This document shows positions 35,421 to 45,500 of a DNA stretch of 64,000 bases, piece by piece. The position numbers and the translations under genes are program-made. Within the stretch, counting starts at the first letter, position 1. Each line of letters begins with the position of its first letter. Origin of the DNA: Nannochloris sp. 'desiccata' (lineage: Eukaryota; Chlorophyta; Trebouxiophyceae; Chlorellales; Chlorellaceae); the NCBI GenBank assembly GCA_019044685.2, contig JAGTXX020000004.1:558001-622000 (forward strand). The letters are read 5' to 3'. The notes under the pieces were generated by a model. That model ran no database searches. It saw only the letters and a program-made list of their open reading frames with translations, and was not told the DNA's origin.

Positions 35421-36301
35421 TTAGTTGGTAACAGCCTTGACACCGCAAATCATCTCCTCACCCATAGCCTGCATTGAAGAAAGAAACAAAATAGAGAGAA
35501 ATAGTCGTTAGGAAACAGTGTATGAAGTAGAATCTATTTATTGCAGACAGAAAAGATATTTGTAAAACGGGAAAAGGGAAGGATATAAAAAAAAATATAC
35601 AAGCAGGAAAATAGTTGATAGGGGCGCTGGCGTTGGTTTGGTAGCTCTAATTGTTTTGTAAAAAAAATGACTCAGACAAGGCTGAAAACGGTCAGCATGG
35701 ATGACTCTGAATTTGATGGTACTAATAGTAAATCATCCCCGCCATTTTTTTTATTAACAAAATCAAGAGCTATCAGAACCGCCGCCGCCGCTACAAACTA
35801 GAGGAAATTTTGGTGAAAAACAAATCCAACGTTACAGAAGCTTCTAGAACTTACACTGAGGACAGCGACAATGAGCTCCTTGCCTTCGTCAAAGTCCTGT
35901 TTGATCTGGATGGCCAACTTGTCAAGCTCATCAGTTCCTGAGGGAAGGGTAAGATCATCCTTGGTCTCACCAGACTCGAGCATGAGAGAGCAGAAACCAT
36001 CATCAGAGATATCAATGAGGGTATACTCAGTACGGCTGACGTGAGGAACATCGCAATTGTGAGAAGAAGGGGTTAAATCTTCAACTTTCTTGTTGGTGAA
36101 GATATCGACAGCAACGAAATGGCACTTGGCGTGTCCGTGCTTGCCGGTTTTGGAGGTAGAGACATCTACAACCTTGCAAGGGCGATTCTTGATGACAATG
36201 TGACCGTTCTTACGGATGGAACCAGCCTGCATGGGGTAGGTCTTGGAGGCGCCGGCATCGGCAGACTCGAAGTGAACGTCATGGTGCTCGTCGTCAGACA
36301 T
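35421..36301 (-). CDS. EIF5A: Translation factor eIF5A
   Basis: Hypusinated factor that rescues ribosomes stalled on Pro-rich stretches and aids termination. Exons 36301-35855 and 35468-35421, joined in phase 0 across a 386-base intron; 164 aa. The hypusine loop STSKTGKHGHAKCHFV contains the modified Lys (K of TGKHG). The second domain carries EYTLIDISDDGFCSLMLESG, and the short last exon encodes AMGEEMICGVKAVTN. Complete. A CTTGCAG acceptor just upstream of the ATG (about 36354) suggests a further intron in the 5' UTR. Confidence 0.95.
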
Positions 36302-37170
36302 GATGAAGCAACTTTCTGTGGTGGAGAAAGAGGGGGGAAAGGGAGGAGTGCTGCAAGAGAGAAATGAAATGCGAAGGTTAGACAAAATGCCAAAGGAAAG
36401 CTAGCAGTAAAGAGAGAGAAATAAGAGGAGAGAAAAGGTTCAGGTGCATCCCCAACAACTCTTGGTGGGTGAAGGAAAAGTAAATGCACCGCCGTATGAG
36501 TCGCGTGATGTGAATCTAGCTTGGAGGCATTGGAGATCCCCAAGTTACCGCCGGAGATAGTTTGAACAACAACCGATTGCAGGCTGGCGCAAACTCCTTT
36601 TGGTAGCCGATATGCGCAAAAAAAGCAGCGGTGCCGGCTGATTTCCAAGCTCAAGTTCTAATAGCAGGATTCCATTATATTTGCGACAGAATGGAGCATA
36701 AGAATAAGCACCACCGCCTCCATCGTTTAGCTGCGCCTCCATGACCTTCTTTTCTCTCCTCGCTCAAGTAACAAAACACTATATCTCGGGGCTTACCTGA
36801 CTAAATATGGAAGGCTAAAGCCGAGTGCCAAAGCCAAAGAGGACGATGCTGAGCTAGAGCCAGCGTTAAATTGCTGAAAAAAGTTGCTGCTATAGGAGGT
36901 AGAAACGGCGAATATTTAGAGCCGGCGGCCATTTTCCGGCCTATTTAGAGCTCTGCTTGCTCCTAAAAGGCCCTCTTTGAACGCGAAACGCGGTAGTCTT
37001 GTTTGGTGTCTGGGCAGGTGAGGATTATCGCTGCTATCAAAATATATCATTAAGCTGATGTTTCAGCTTGGCAGCTCTTAGCCCATTCTCAAGATAACGA
37101 ATTACTTGGAGATTAATTTAGCCGACCCGTTACTTCTTCTTTTATGTTCAGGAATAAGCCCCGAATAAAA
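36302..37170. promoter_or_regulatory. Divergent promoter region of eIF5A and RPS19 with probable 5' UTR introns
   Basis: 869 bases between two head-to-head translation genes. On the plus side, a donor-like CAG|GTGAGG at 37017/37018 and an acceptor TTCAG at 37151 would make a 134-base intron in the RPS19 5' UTR, ending 19 bases before the ATG. On the minus side, an acceptor lies ~50 bases upstream of the eIF5A ATG. Leader introns are common in translation genes. Otherwise no element recognised. Confidence 0.4.
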
Positions 37171-37968
37171 ATGGCTGAGGTTGTTACTACTTACCAGGGC
37201 AAGTCCGTGAAGGATGTCCCTGCAGAGGCCTTCATCAAGGCTTTTAGCGCTTACTTAAAGAGCACCGGAAAGGTAAGCATGGACATTAGGCTATGCGGTT
37301 TATATTTGGAAGGAGATGGGCCGCAAAGCGATTGTCAAAAGGAAAAAGTCGCAGCCGATTGAATGTTGAAGAGAGACAGAGGTTTACATATATAATGGGT
37401 ATATTGAGTTGGGCAGACATGCAGCAGATGCTCAAATACTCTTGAAGACCTATGATCTTGGATATAATGCATCCACTATAGCGGTTGGGATAGCGTCGCG
37501 TAGATTTTAGCAAGGCCAGCACCCCATGTTTGAATTAACTATCAAATTCCTCACCTTTTTTTTTCCCTGCTGCTTATTAAATTCTTACAGGTCCAGCTCC
37601 CCGCATATGTGGACTTCGCCAAGACCGCTTGCTTCAAGGAGCTTGCCCCCCTTGATTCTGACTGGTATTATGTCCGCACTGCTGCCATTGCCCGCCGTGT
37701 CTATCTCCGCCAGGGTCTTGGAGTAGGTGCCATGCGCCGTATGTTTGGTGGTAGCACCAACAAGAAGGGATCTGTCACTCCTGAGCATCATGCCAAGGCT
37801 TCTGGAGGTGTTATCCGCCACGCTCTTCACACCCTTGAGTCTCTCGGCCTTGTAGAGGTGCAAACCACTGGAAAAGGTCGCAGGATTACTTCTGAAGGAC
37901 AGAGACAGATGGATTTGGTGGCTGCACGTGTTGAGGTCCCCAAGTTCCACTATGTTGAGGCCGCGTAA
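37171..37968 (+). CDS. RPS19: 40S ribosomal protein eS19
   Basis: Small-subunit protein needed for 18S rRNA maturation. Exons 37171-37272 and 37591-37968, phase 0, 159 aa, the normal length. Conserved blocks: VKDVPAEAFIKAFSAYLKST, VDFAKTACFKELAPLDSDWY, YVRTAAIARRVYLRQGLGVG and GGVIRHALHTLESLGLVE. The 318-base intron follows the first helix. The TGTAA motif shortly after the stop (about 38008) fits a chlorophyte poly(A) signal. Confidence 0.96.
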
Positions 37969-38183
37969 TGTGGATTTTCGTTCAAAAATATATCTAACAA
38001 CATCCCCTGTAACATTTTAATCCGTTAATCACTCTAGTTTTATAATCTAGTATTTTTCAGATGTCTACAGTCACACTGGGTCTAATATCATTCAGTCAAG
38101 CTCTATTATATATACACTACCAAATTAACCAAGGAAACCCGATTCAAAATGTTTAATTTATTTAAAAAGAAATCAATTTCTCT

Positions 38184-39146
38184 CTAGAGGACGGCATACA
38201 CGAGGTGGGTTGCACCGTCAGCATTTATCCTCAATTCAGCCACTCTACCCAAATGTCTCAACAAAGTGAGTATCGTTTTACCAGTATTATCTAACCGCAA
38301 CGCCGCTCCAGACTTCAAATCCGCTTCCATGGTCCATACTTTACCTTTTAAAGCCTCAAAAGGAGCTAGATTATAGAGTAGCCATTGAGCGTGTTTGCGG
38401 TCATTGCCCAAAGGTCGATTACGACGAGCGTTAGAGACCAACGTAGCTGTAGTTTCAGCACGACTAATGAGTTCATCTAAGGCGGCGTTGACTTTCTCTG
38501 TGGTGAGTCTACCACGCATGTAAGGAGAGATGGAATCGAACTCGTCTTGAGTGATGTAACGGCGGACAGCAGTGAGCGGAGCAGCGGCATTTGAAGAAGA
38601 AGATTTCTTTTTCGGTTCAGCAGCAGCAGCAGAAGCAGTAGTATATCGGGAGAGATCATTTCCAGCCTTCATGCTTTCAATGTGGTTTGAGTGTGCATTG
38701 TTTCCTCGGTTTTCTTGCAGCACAGCAGCTGGAGGAGGGGAGGAAGAAGTAGGGGACTGCAACGACGGTAAATAGGTTGGAAGATTTCCAGCAATATGTT
38801 CCAAATGTTGTCTCTGCAGTTTGCACGCTTCCACGACAGCGAGAGCTTTTGGAATAGCATCCTTTTCCTTCTTTACGTAGCTTCTTATATCCCGCAGCTT
38901 GATCTCCAAGGCACGAACAGTGGCCTCGATCGTTTCCAAATCTTGAGAATACAAATCCTTGGCGCTTTCTGCATAAGTAGAGAGGTTTATTAATATTAAG
39001 TGAAATGATGAGCTCGTTGGTAGTGGCAAGGGGACCAGGTTTCCCTCCTCTGTCTCAGCAAACTTACCATCGACTCTCAACAAAGTTGCTTCCCTGAGCT
39101 CTGCTACTTGGGACGCAAAAGCCCCAATCACAGCTTCTAAACTCAT
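38184..39146 (-). CDS. SKA1: SKA1-like kinetochore protein
   Basis: Component of the SKA complex linking kinetochores to microtubules. Exons 39146-39068 and 38968-38184, phase 1, 287 aa. The N-terminal half is coiled coil (DLETIEATVRALEIKLRDI and ALAVVEACKLQRQHLEHIAG), a Ser/Pro/Ala-rich linker follows, and the C-terminal winged-helix microtubule-binding domain is recognised by YITQDEFDSISPYMRGRLTT (M-R-G-R-L is the family signature), NAALDELISRAETTATLV, MEADLKSGAALRLDNTGKTI and LLRHLGRVAELR. Complete; length near that of human SKA1. Confidence 0.85.
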   Translation of the reverse strand: MSLEAVIGAFASQVAELREATLLRVDGKFAETEEGNLVPLPLPTSSSFHLILINLSTYAESAKDLYSQDLETIEATVRALEIKLRDIRSYVKKEKDAIPKALAVVEACKLQRQHLEHIAGNLPTYLPSLQSPTSSSPPPAAVLQENRGNNAHSNHIESMKAGNDLSRYTTASAAAAEPKKKSSSSNAAAPLTAVRRYITQDEFDSISPYMRGRLTTEKVNAALDELISRAETTATLVSNARRNRPLGNDRKHAQWLLYNLAPFEALKGKVWTMEADLKSGAALRLDNTGKTILTLLRHLGRVAELRINADGATHLVYAVL

Positions 39147-39250
39147 CTTGATTTTGTTTTGTGATGTATAGTTTAGAATAGCTTGCAAAAAGGCGTGGAA
39201 CGAAATATCTGCATTCTTCAGTTTGAAAATTTGAAAAGGAAAGAATTTTT

Positions 39251-41716
39251 TTTCGTGAGCCCAAAGTCAGATTATGTCAGCCCGTTTTCAGGCTATAAGC
39301 ACCCCTTCCAGGCCTTTGCCTTCAAATAAAATGTATTGATTTTATCCTCATGAGTGTCCTTGCATCAGCTCTTCTCAAGAAAATGCCCAGAGCTTCAGGA
39401 AAGTCCGATATTACTAAGATTTCACAAAACGATCTCCACATCTCTAAACCCACTTGGTGGCTAGAATCTAGGTGAGTAAATCACATTGCACGCACACTAC
39501 ATAAGCTACAAATACAATGTGTCAATTATTGTGATTGCCGTGGTCAGTCATTCTCGTATTTTCGTCTCACACATTTCCGGACCCTTGTCACCGCTTCATT
39601 CAGATTTCATTTCTCCTTTGCCGATTGGTATGGTCCCAACGTTAAACAATCCTTTGGCGCTTTACGCGTCTTAAATGATGATCTCGTCAAGCCTCGCTCC
39701 GGATTTGGAGCTCACCCCCATAGGAACGCAGAAATTTTCAGCTATATTATTGATGGAGCGCTAAGCCATCAAGACAGCATGGGCAACAAAGAAAGCCTTC
39801 CAGCTGGTGGCGTTCAGTACATGAGTGCAGGAACTGGTGTCGTACATTCTGAAATGAATGATGAAGCTGAAAAGACCTGTAGATTCATTCAAGTGTGGCT
39901 GACCCCCGACGAAACCGGCCACCAACCTCAATATGGTTCTTTATTGACGACGCCCGAAATGAAGCATAACACACTGTTGGCGATACTTCAGGGTACAGGA
40001 AGGATACCGTACTGGGCTACGCCAATGCCTGGAGAACCTATCAAGCTGCACCAGGACGCGACAATTATAGTAAGTCAAGCTGATGCTAGTTTAACTCAAG
40101 AGATATCCTTGGGCCGTACCCGCCAAGCGTATGTTGTTTGTATTGAAGGCAGCATGGATATCTCGACTGTTTCGAATGTTGCGTCCATCAAAGATAATAT
40201 TTCTAGTCCTACAACTCTCGGTACAAGAGAAGCTGCTGAGATTGTAGCTGGAAAGAACGATGATCTAGATGTAGTACTTAAAGCGGGTAAACAAGGAGCT
40301 CATTTTATGATTATAGAAATGTCGAGTCATCCTGGTGCTATGCATATTTAAGTGTCTAATAGAAATGAATAGTGTTGTTAATATCAGCATAAATAAACGA
40401 AGAAGAAGAAGAAAAGGGAACAATATTGTTTATCGTCTTCTTTCCTTGTCTCTTTACAATTTCTCCCCTCTAATTTCTTTCCATTTATACTTTCTTCCCA
40501 TGTGTTCTTTCTTTATAACGTAAAAATTACCAAAACCTCTTCAAAATATTATTCATCAGCATCAAAATTGTGTCCCCTATTTAGAACTATAATATGTTCA
40601 CTCTAATAAACACGTTTCTTCTAAAATTTCATTTTCACAACGCCTCCGCCACTGGCAGGCGGAGAAGCAAAAATTGTACCTCCCAACTCCTCTTCAGTTA
40701 CCCTCCCCTGCTCAATCAACGGTTTATAATAAATCTCCTTCACCTTGGAAATAAACGTATCAACATCCTCTTCTTTAATCAAAGACACAGTGCAACCGCC
40801 CCACCCAGCACCAGTTAGTCTGCTCCCAAGAGCACCGCACCCTTTGGCACAAGTGACCAAGGTGTCTAGCTCAACACTAGAGCACTCGTATAAATCCCTG
40901 CAGGACGCTTGAGAAGCATCCATAAGTGCAGAAAGCTGTTTTAATGTCTCTTCAGGAGAGGAATCCTTCTCTTTTTCATTGCACATAGCTTCAAAATCTA
41001 ACACCCTTTGTTTCTCAGCAAAAACGTGAGCGGCCCGTTGGCGCAGCTTGAAAGTGTTAAACTTCGCCAAGACACGGCCGGCGGAGGCATCACCTGTGAA
41101 TAAAGATTCCACGCTCTTGCCTAGTAAACCTTCGATCTCGGCGTTGTCGTACGGTTCTTCATGCAGCAAAGCATGCACAGCAGCGACACCGGCATTTGTC
41201 GCATCTCCTTTCTTTTCACCTCCATACTGGGCTTCAGCCAAAGGTTCTACTTCTTTTAACGTCGTAAACCCAATTGAAGCCTCTTTTGATTGTCCCAACA
41301 ATGCAGCAAGCACTGCAGAGGCTAATCTGCACTCTACCACCCTCAAATTATACCTACCCTCAGCGCCTTCGGCTTTATTTCTCACCGTTAAAGAATTTGC
41401 AATAATAAAACACGAGTTTGCCGGTAAGACCACCTCAGTTGCACGCACAGGATTGAACTCTACATGTTGTGCGATACCCTGGCGGCCCATTATGGAGATA
41501 GCTTGGTCCATTCCACCGGATGTGACCCCCACGTACCGCTCTGCCTTGGCAGTGAATTCGGCTACCTCCCCTTTCGTCAATGTGATCCCATGTGCGCCCA
41601 GAATTGCCAGAGAGGAGGAACATACAATGGCAGCGGAGCTGGAAAGGCCACCACCGGTAGGGACGCGTCCAGCGACCATGACTTGAAGACCAGTTGGAGG
41701 TGGTGGGGCGGCAGAA
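39251..41716. repeat. Segmental duplication, left copy (pirin + truncated galactokinase)
   Basis: This 2,466-base block matches 55923-58387 in the same orientation at about 99% identity by eye, including introns and the intergenic GAAGAAGAAGAAG tract. The offset is 16,671 bases after a one-base indel near 39292. The left end joins the SKA1 upstream region; the right end stops inside the galactokinase coding sequence at GGCGGCAGAA. Confidence 0.93.
39350..40351 (+). CDS. Pirin family protein (left copy)
   Basis: Bicupin metalloprotein, a nuclear cofactor or quercetinase-like enzyme in other organisms. Exons 39350-39471 and 39604-40351, phase 2, 289 aa. The N-terminal cupin has FSFADWYGPNVKQSFGALRV, then the metal ligands in HPHRNAEIFSYIIDG and TGVVHSEMNDE (two His of HPH, His and Glu of HSE). 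The frame is intact. It differs from the right copy by a few substitutions, e.g. SGKSD versus SVKSD and DEAEK versus DEAGK. It converges with galactokinase. Confidence 0.9.
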
Positions 41717-41823
41717 AGGGCGCTCTTTGCTGCCCTGGGGCCCGCGGAGCGGGCCTTTGCCTCGCCGAGGCCGCCGCGGAAGGGGAGAGGCTGGGCACTC
41801 GATGTTAGTGATCGCAAGTACAT
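40621..41823 (-). pseudogene. Galactokinase, 5'-truncated chimeric copy
   Basis: The frame from 41716 down to 40621 is almost identical to the complete right copy (motif 2 GRVPTGGGLSSSAAI; C-terminal GSRLTGAGWGGCTVSL), but everything before AAPPPPTGLQV is gone, including the signature exon with GRVNLIGEHIDY and the substrate-binding N-terminal lobe. Upstream, the frame runs on by chance through GC-rich foreign sequence to an ATG at 41823 (MYLRSLTSSAQPLPFRGG). Without motif 1, galactokinase activity is not expected. The retained part has no stop, so decay is recent or the chimera is expressed. Confidence 0.85.
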
Positions 41824-42110
41824 CCCGGGGCCCAGCCCCCCTTTTTCGGCCCTCTGAGGCCTTCATTGCTGCTTCTATAATGTTTGTGGAGCACGAGAAG
41901 GGCGCAGTTGAGGCCCTCGCCGCCCAGGCCCGCTTTTCGCAGGCCGCATGTGCCCCCAAGATCTGAGGATGGCGGCGGAGGCGCAGCTAACGGGAGTAGA
42001 GTTAGTAAAAGTACACAAAGTGCCCGTGGGACCTTCATTAGTCGTGCTGCTCATTTGTGCACACTATGTTACAATCTAAAGGTAAAAAGGGCTAAATAAA
42101 GGAGGCGCTT
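41717..42110. other. GC-rich segment of foreign composition joined to the truncated galactokinase
   Basis: Starting exactly where the duplication ends, ~280 bases are far richer in G and C than their surroundings (runs such as GGGGCCCGCGGAGCGGG). Several frames are open, and adjacent frames look like broken coding sequence (for example GWALDVSDRKYIPGPSP then EAFIAASIMFVEHEKGAVEA). On the minus strand, MKVPRALCVLLLTLLPLAAP at 42038 looks like a signal peptide, but its frame ends after 77 residues. Origin unknown; it may be a captured gene fragment. Confidence 0.4.
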
Positions 42111-42286
42111 TTTTTTCTTTTAATTTATTTTGATGGAGGCGTCCATGAGATCAAATAGACATCGAGAAAACCGGAAAAGACAAGAGAAGATAATGCGGGA
42201 TAATGCATGCACACCATATTGCTTGTAATCTCACAATCAAAGTAATTGGCAGAAAAAAGACAGATTTGTCAGACTTCCAGCTGCAG

Positions 42287-42347
42287 CTGCTGCAAAATTT
42301 CAATTTTCCGCTGGGGAGGGCGGAGCCCCAAGGCAGGTAGAAAACTA
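42287..42347. repeat. 61-bp hairpin-containing direct repeat, copy 1
   Basis: CTGCTGCAAAATTTCAATTT continuing to GGCAGGTAGAAAACTA; 60 of 61 bases match 42473-42533, 186 bases away. Within it, TGGGG and CCCCA flank AGGGCGGAG, and TTTTC and GAAAA lie further out, giving a possible nested stem-loop. Confidence 0.75.
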
Positions 42348-42472
42348 TTGCTAAGGCTTGATATCATGCTTCCTACTAAAACCATGCACTCTCGTGTATC
42401 ATGCAGACGTTAGCTAACGCTTACTTGGGGCCTTCAGGCGCTGCTGGAAGCCAGCAAAGCGTTCAGCTCTAC

Positions 42473-42533
42473 CTGCTGCAAAACTTCAATTTTCCGCTGG
42501 GGAGGGCGGAGCCCCAAGGCAGGTAGAAAACTA
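42473..42533. repeat. 61-bp hairpin-containing direct repeat, copy 2
   Basis: Second copy of the repeat at 42287-42347. Its last three bases are the stop codon of the minus-strand recombinase gene, so the repeat forms the start of that gene's 3' UTR. Confidence 0.75.
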
Positions 42534-45500
42534 ATTTGAGGCAACATTTGCAGCTCCTTTACCGGCGGCATTTCGTTCTGCTATTTTTGCACTACTCACT
42601 CTCATAAGAGCAGCCACAGTTTCAACTCCTAGCTTCTTTCTTAACTGCTCAGCCGCAACGTACATATCGGCCTTACTCGTAGCGGCCGCCTTGCTTGGTA
42701 ATTGCTCTTTTGCCAACTGCCAAAAGCTGTTAAGCTCACTTTCACGTTGTCTTAACTTAGGGCCACGCCAACTAGTATCCTTTTGGCCTGTTGCGGGCTC
42801 TAATTCCAGCTCAACCACCGACAACTCTCTACCATCAACTTCAAAGCGGGGTTCAAAGCACCAATTTATTAAAGCATCGATACTTTTAACAAAATCTTGC
42901 CATTTAGGCAGATCACGGCCAATTGGCTGAAGTTCCATATAACGGGACTTTGTCTTCTTCTTTGAAGTAGGGAGAGAGCCTTTACCTGCGTCGACAACGG
43001 TTGCCTGAGCGCTGCGGCTTCTTGGCCCAGCGCTGGCATAGAGGTCAAAGGAAGGTGGCATTTCTGCCCCGCGAGCAGCATCCACCATATTTGCATCCAC
43101 GTTTGGATAAATGACAGCATTTGAAGGAAGTGAATATTGAGCTCCACATCCAAATGCCTGAGCAACTGCTGTGGCAGCGGCGGCGGCAGCAACGGCAATA
43201 ACACTAGGCAGCACTGCTCTCTCTGCTGCAGCATTAAAAGAGCCATATTGCTGCGAAGGAAGAGGAATGTGCTGCAGTGGATTAGGAACCATTGCTCGTC
43301 CAGGGGAGAGAGGTACACCAGAGCCTATATTCCTAGCGCTGATGTTTGCTACAGCATTATTATAGCTCAGACCCCCCGTTGCAGCTAATTTTTGAATTGC
43401 AAAATTGGCTTGCTGGTGGGGATGAACATTTCCTAATTCGGAATCAATGCTTTCTAAATGGTTTTTATTCACCATGCACTCCAGCCCGTGCAGGAGGGAA
43501 GCTTTTGATGTAGCTTGCATAGTGGCACCATTGGCATTGCCTCCTCCTCTGCCTCCGCTCTGCTTTGATTTCAGAATTGCATTTTCTGCTTCAACTGCTT
43601 TAAGCCTTTGAAGTAACTCTTCGGCAGTCATCGCACCAATATAAGCTGACGCATCTTCTTCTTGAATAGATGATTTTCCGTCTGACATACTAGCAGGCTT
43701 AGCAGTGGCTGGCATGCCTGCAGCCGCCGCTGTTTCTGCTGCCACAGCAGGAGGCGCTGCGACATCAATTTCATCATTCAGTAACGCACGGCGTGCTTTT
43801 GGCACCCCCTCAATATATGTAGATGTAGGTTCAGCTTCAAGTACTGTTGGAGAAGCAGCAGCACGTGCATTAAAGCCAGGAGCAGGAGCTACCGCAGCAG
43901 CCGGGTGCGATCGTATCGGTGATAAAAGAGCTTCCAAATCATGATTATTCAGCTCTTCCTCTCGCAGGCACAGACTATCACCCTCTTCTTGTTCACCAGA
44001 AGTATTTTCGGGGTTGATAATACCGTCTCTGGGTCGTTTATGTTGCTGTGCAGGAGCTCCACCATCAAACCCTACAACATCGATATCGTCAGCTGCACTG
44101 CCACCTGCACCTGCAGCAATAGCCTCTTCAGTAGCTTGGAGACATTGTTGAGCTGCTTTAGTTTTATCGTAGGCGACAATGTCAGGAAACAAAGAGTTCT
44201 GGATGGTACTTGGGTTCAGGTTTTGAATCCGAGCAAGTTCATGGGCCACTGTGTTCAACACTTCACGAGTTGATTGAGGGCGGACGGACTCAAAAATCTG
44301 CAAAAAGTAAAATCAGCAATTCATTCATAACAGTTTATCCTCCGACATAGTGGCAACAGAGGCGCGAATCAGAGTCTGCTTAAGTGCAGCATGAGACAAG
44401 CTAAAGGGGAATAAGAACTACTAAAAAGAAAATCTAACAAAACTAAAACTAAAGCCCTTGTCCCATGATATGCTAATATGCAAGCTAAATGTAGGTAAAC
44501 TACATATCTAGAAAATACGAATATGCCAATATGCTAATACGAAACTATATTAGAATCAATAATCGATTAATTGTTTGAGCACAGAACCTGTAAATAACGA
44601 CGCGTCAACACTACCCCAAAACGTAGGGAATAGAAAGAATAACATATTATCTCGAAGAAGAAAGTTTTAATTTTATCGTTGTCAGTTAATCAATCAATCA
44701 ATCAATTACAGTTTATCCTCCGATATAGTGGCAACAGAGGCACGAATCAGAGTCTGCCTAAGTGCAGCAGAGACCCATCTATATAATTTAACTAAAAATA
44801 AAGCACAGAAAAGTAACTTTGCTAAAACTAAAAAAGAAACGAAATGATCAATAGATGACCCCACTAAGTGTAAATAGATGCTTCAAGATTGAAAAACCTT
44901 GCTAATTATCTAAGGAATGATAAATAAATACTGTTTCGAGCGAAAAGAAGAGATAGAAATAGAAGTAATAGAGACAAAACAGAGGGGGTAAAGAATAAAT
45001 AAAGAGGATCCAGAAAAGAAAGCTTTCGAAAGTGTGGCGCCCGCAGAAGCCAAAAAGGGAAGGGAAAAGTAGTGGAAAAGAAAACGAAAAGGTAAGAAAA
45101 TCAAAATGCAGTATAGCAATCATGTATCAATGTATATACTTCAAAAAAAAAAATCAAATACAAGAAAATATCCTCAATGTTGTGCAAGCAACCTTGGTGA
45201 ATGTCGTCGGGGCATTGCCGCCGCTGCCGTAGCCCTTGCTGTTCTACGTGCTGTTCTTATTATTTGAGTTGATACTTGGTTACGTTCCTTGTAATCGCCT
45301 GCTGTAAAACATGCTGTAATAAATCCTGCCAGCTGGCTCTGTGGTTGCTTAAGCAGTGCTGGGAGAGTGGTCACTGTTAAATCACCAGCTTGAAATAAGT
45401 GTTGGTAATCTTGTCGTATTTGCACCAATGCTGTATGAGTACACTCAAAAACCATGTGCTGTTCATCTTCTACTGCTTCAGTATTGCATAACCTGCAGGT

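Noticed and set aside
42287..42540. Helitron 3' end (hairpin followed by CTAA)
   Set aside because: Only one of the two copies is followed by CTRR, no TC start or Rep/helicase gene was seen, and the insertion site does not fit.
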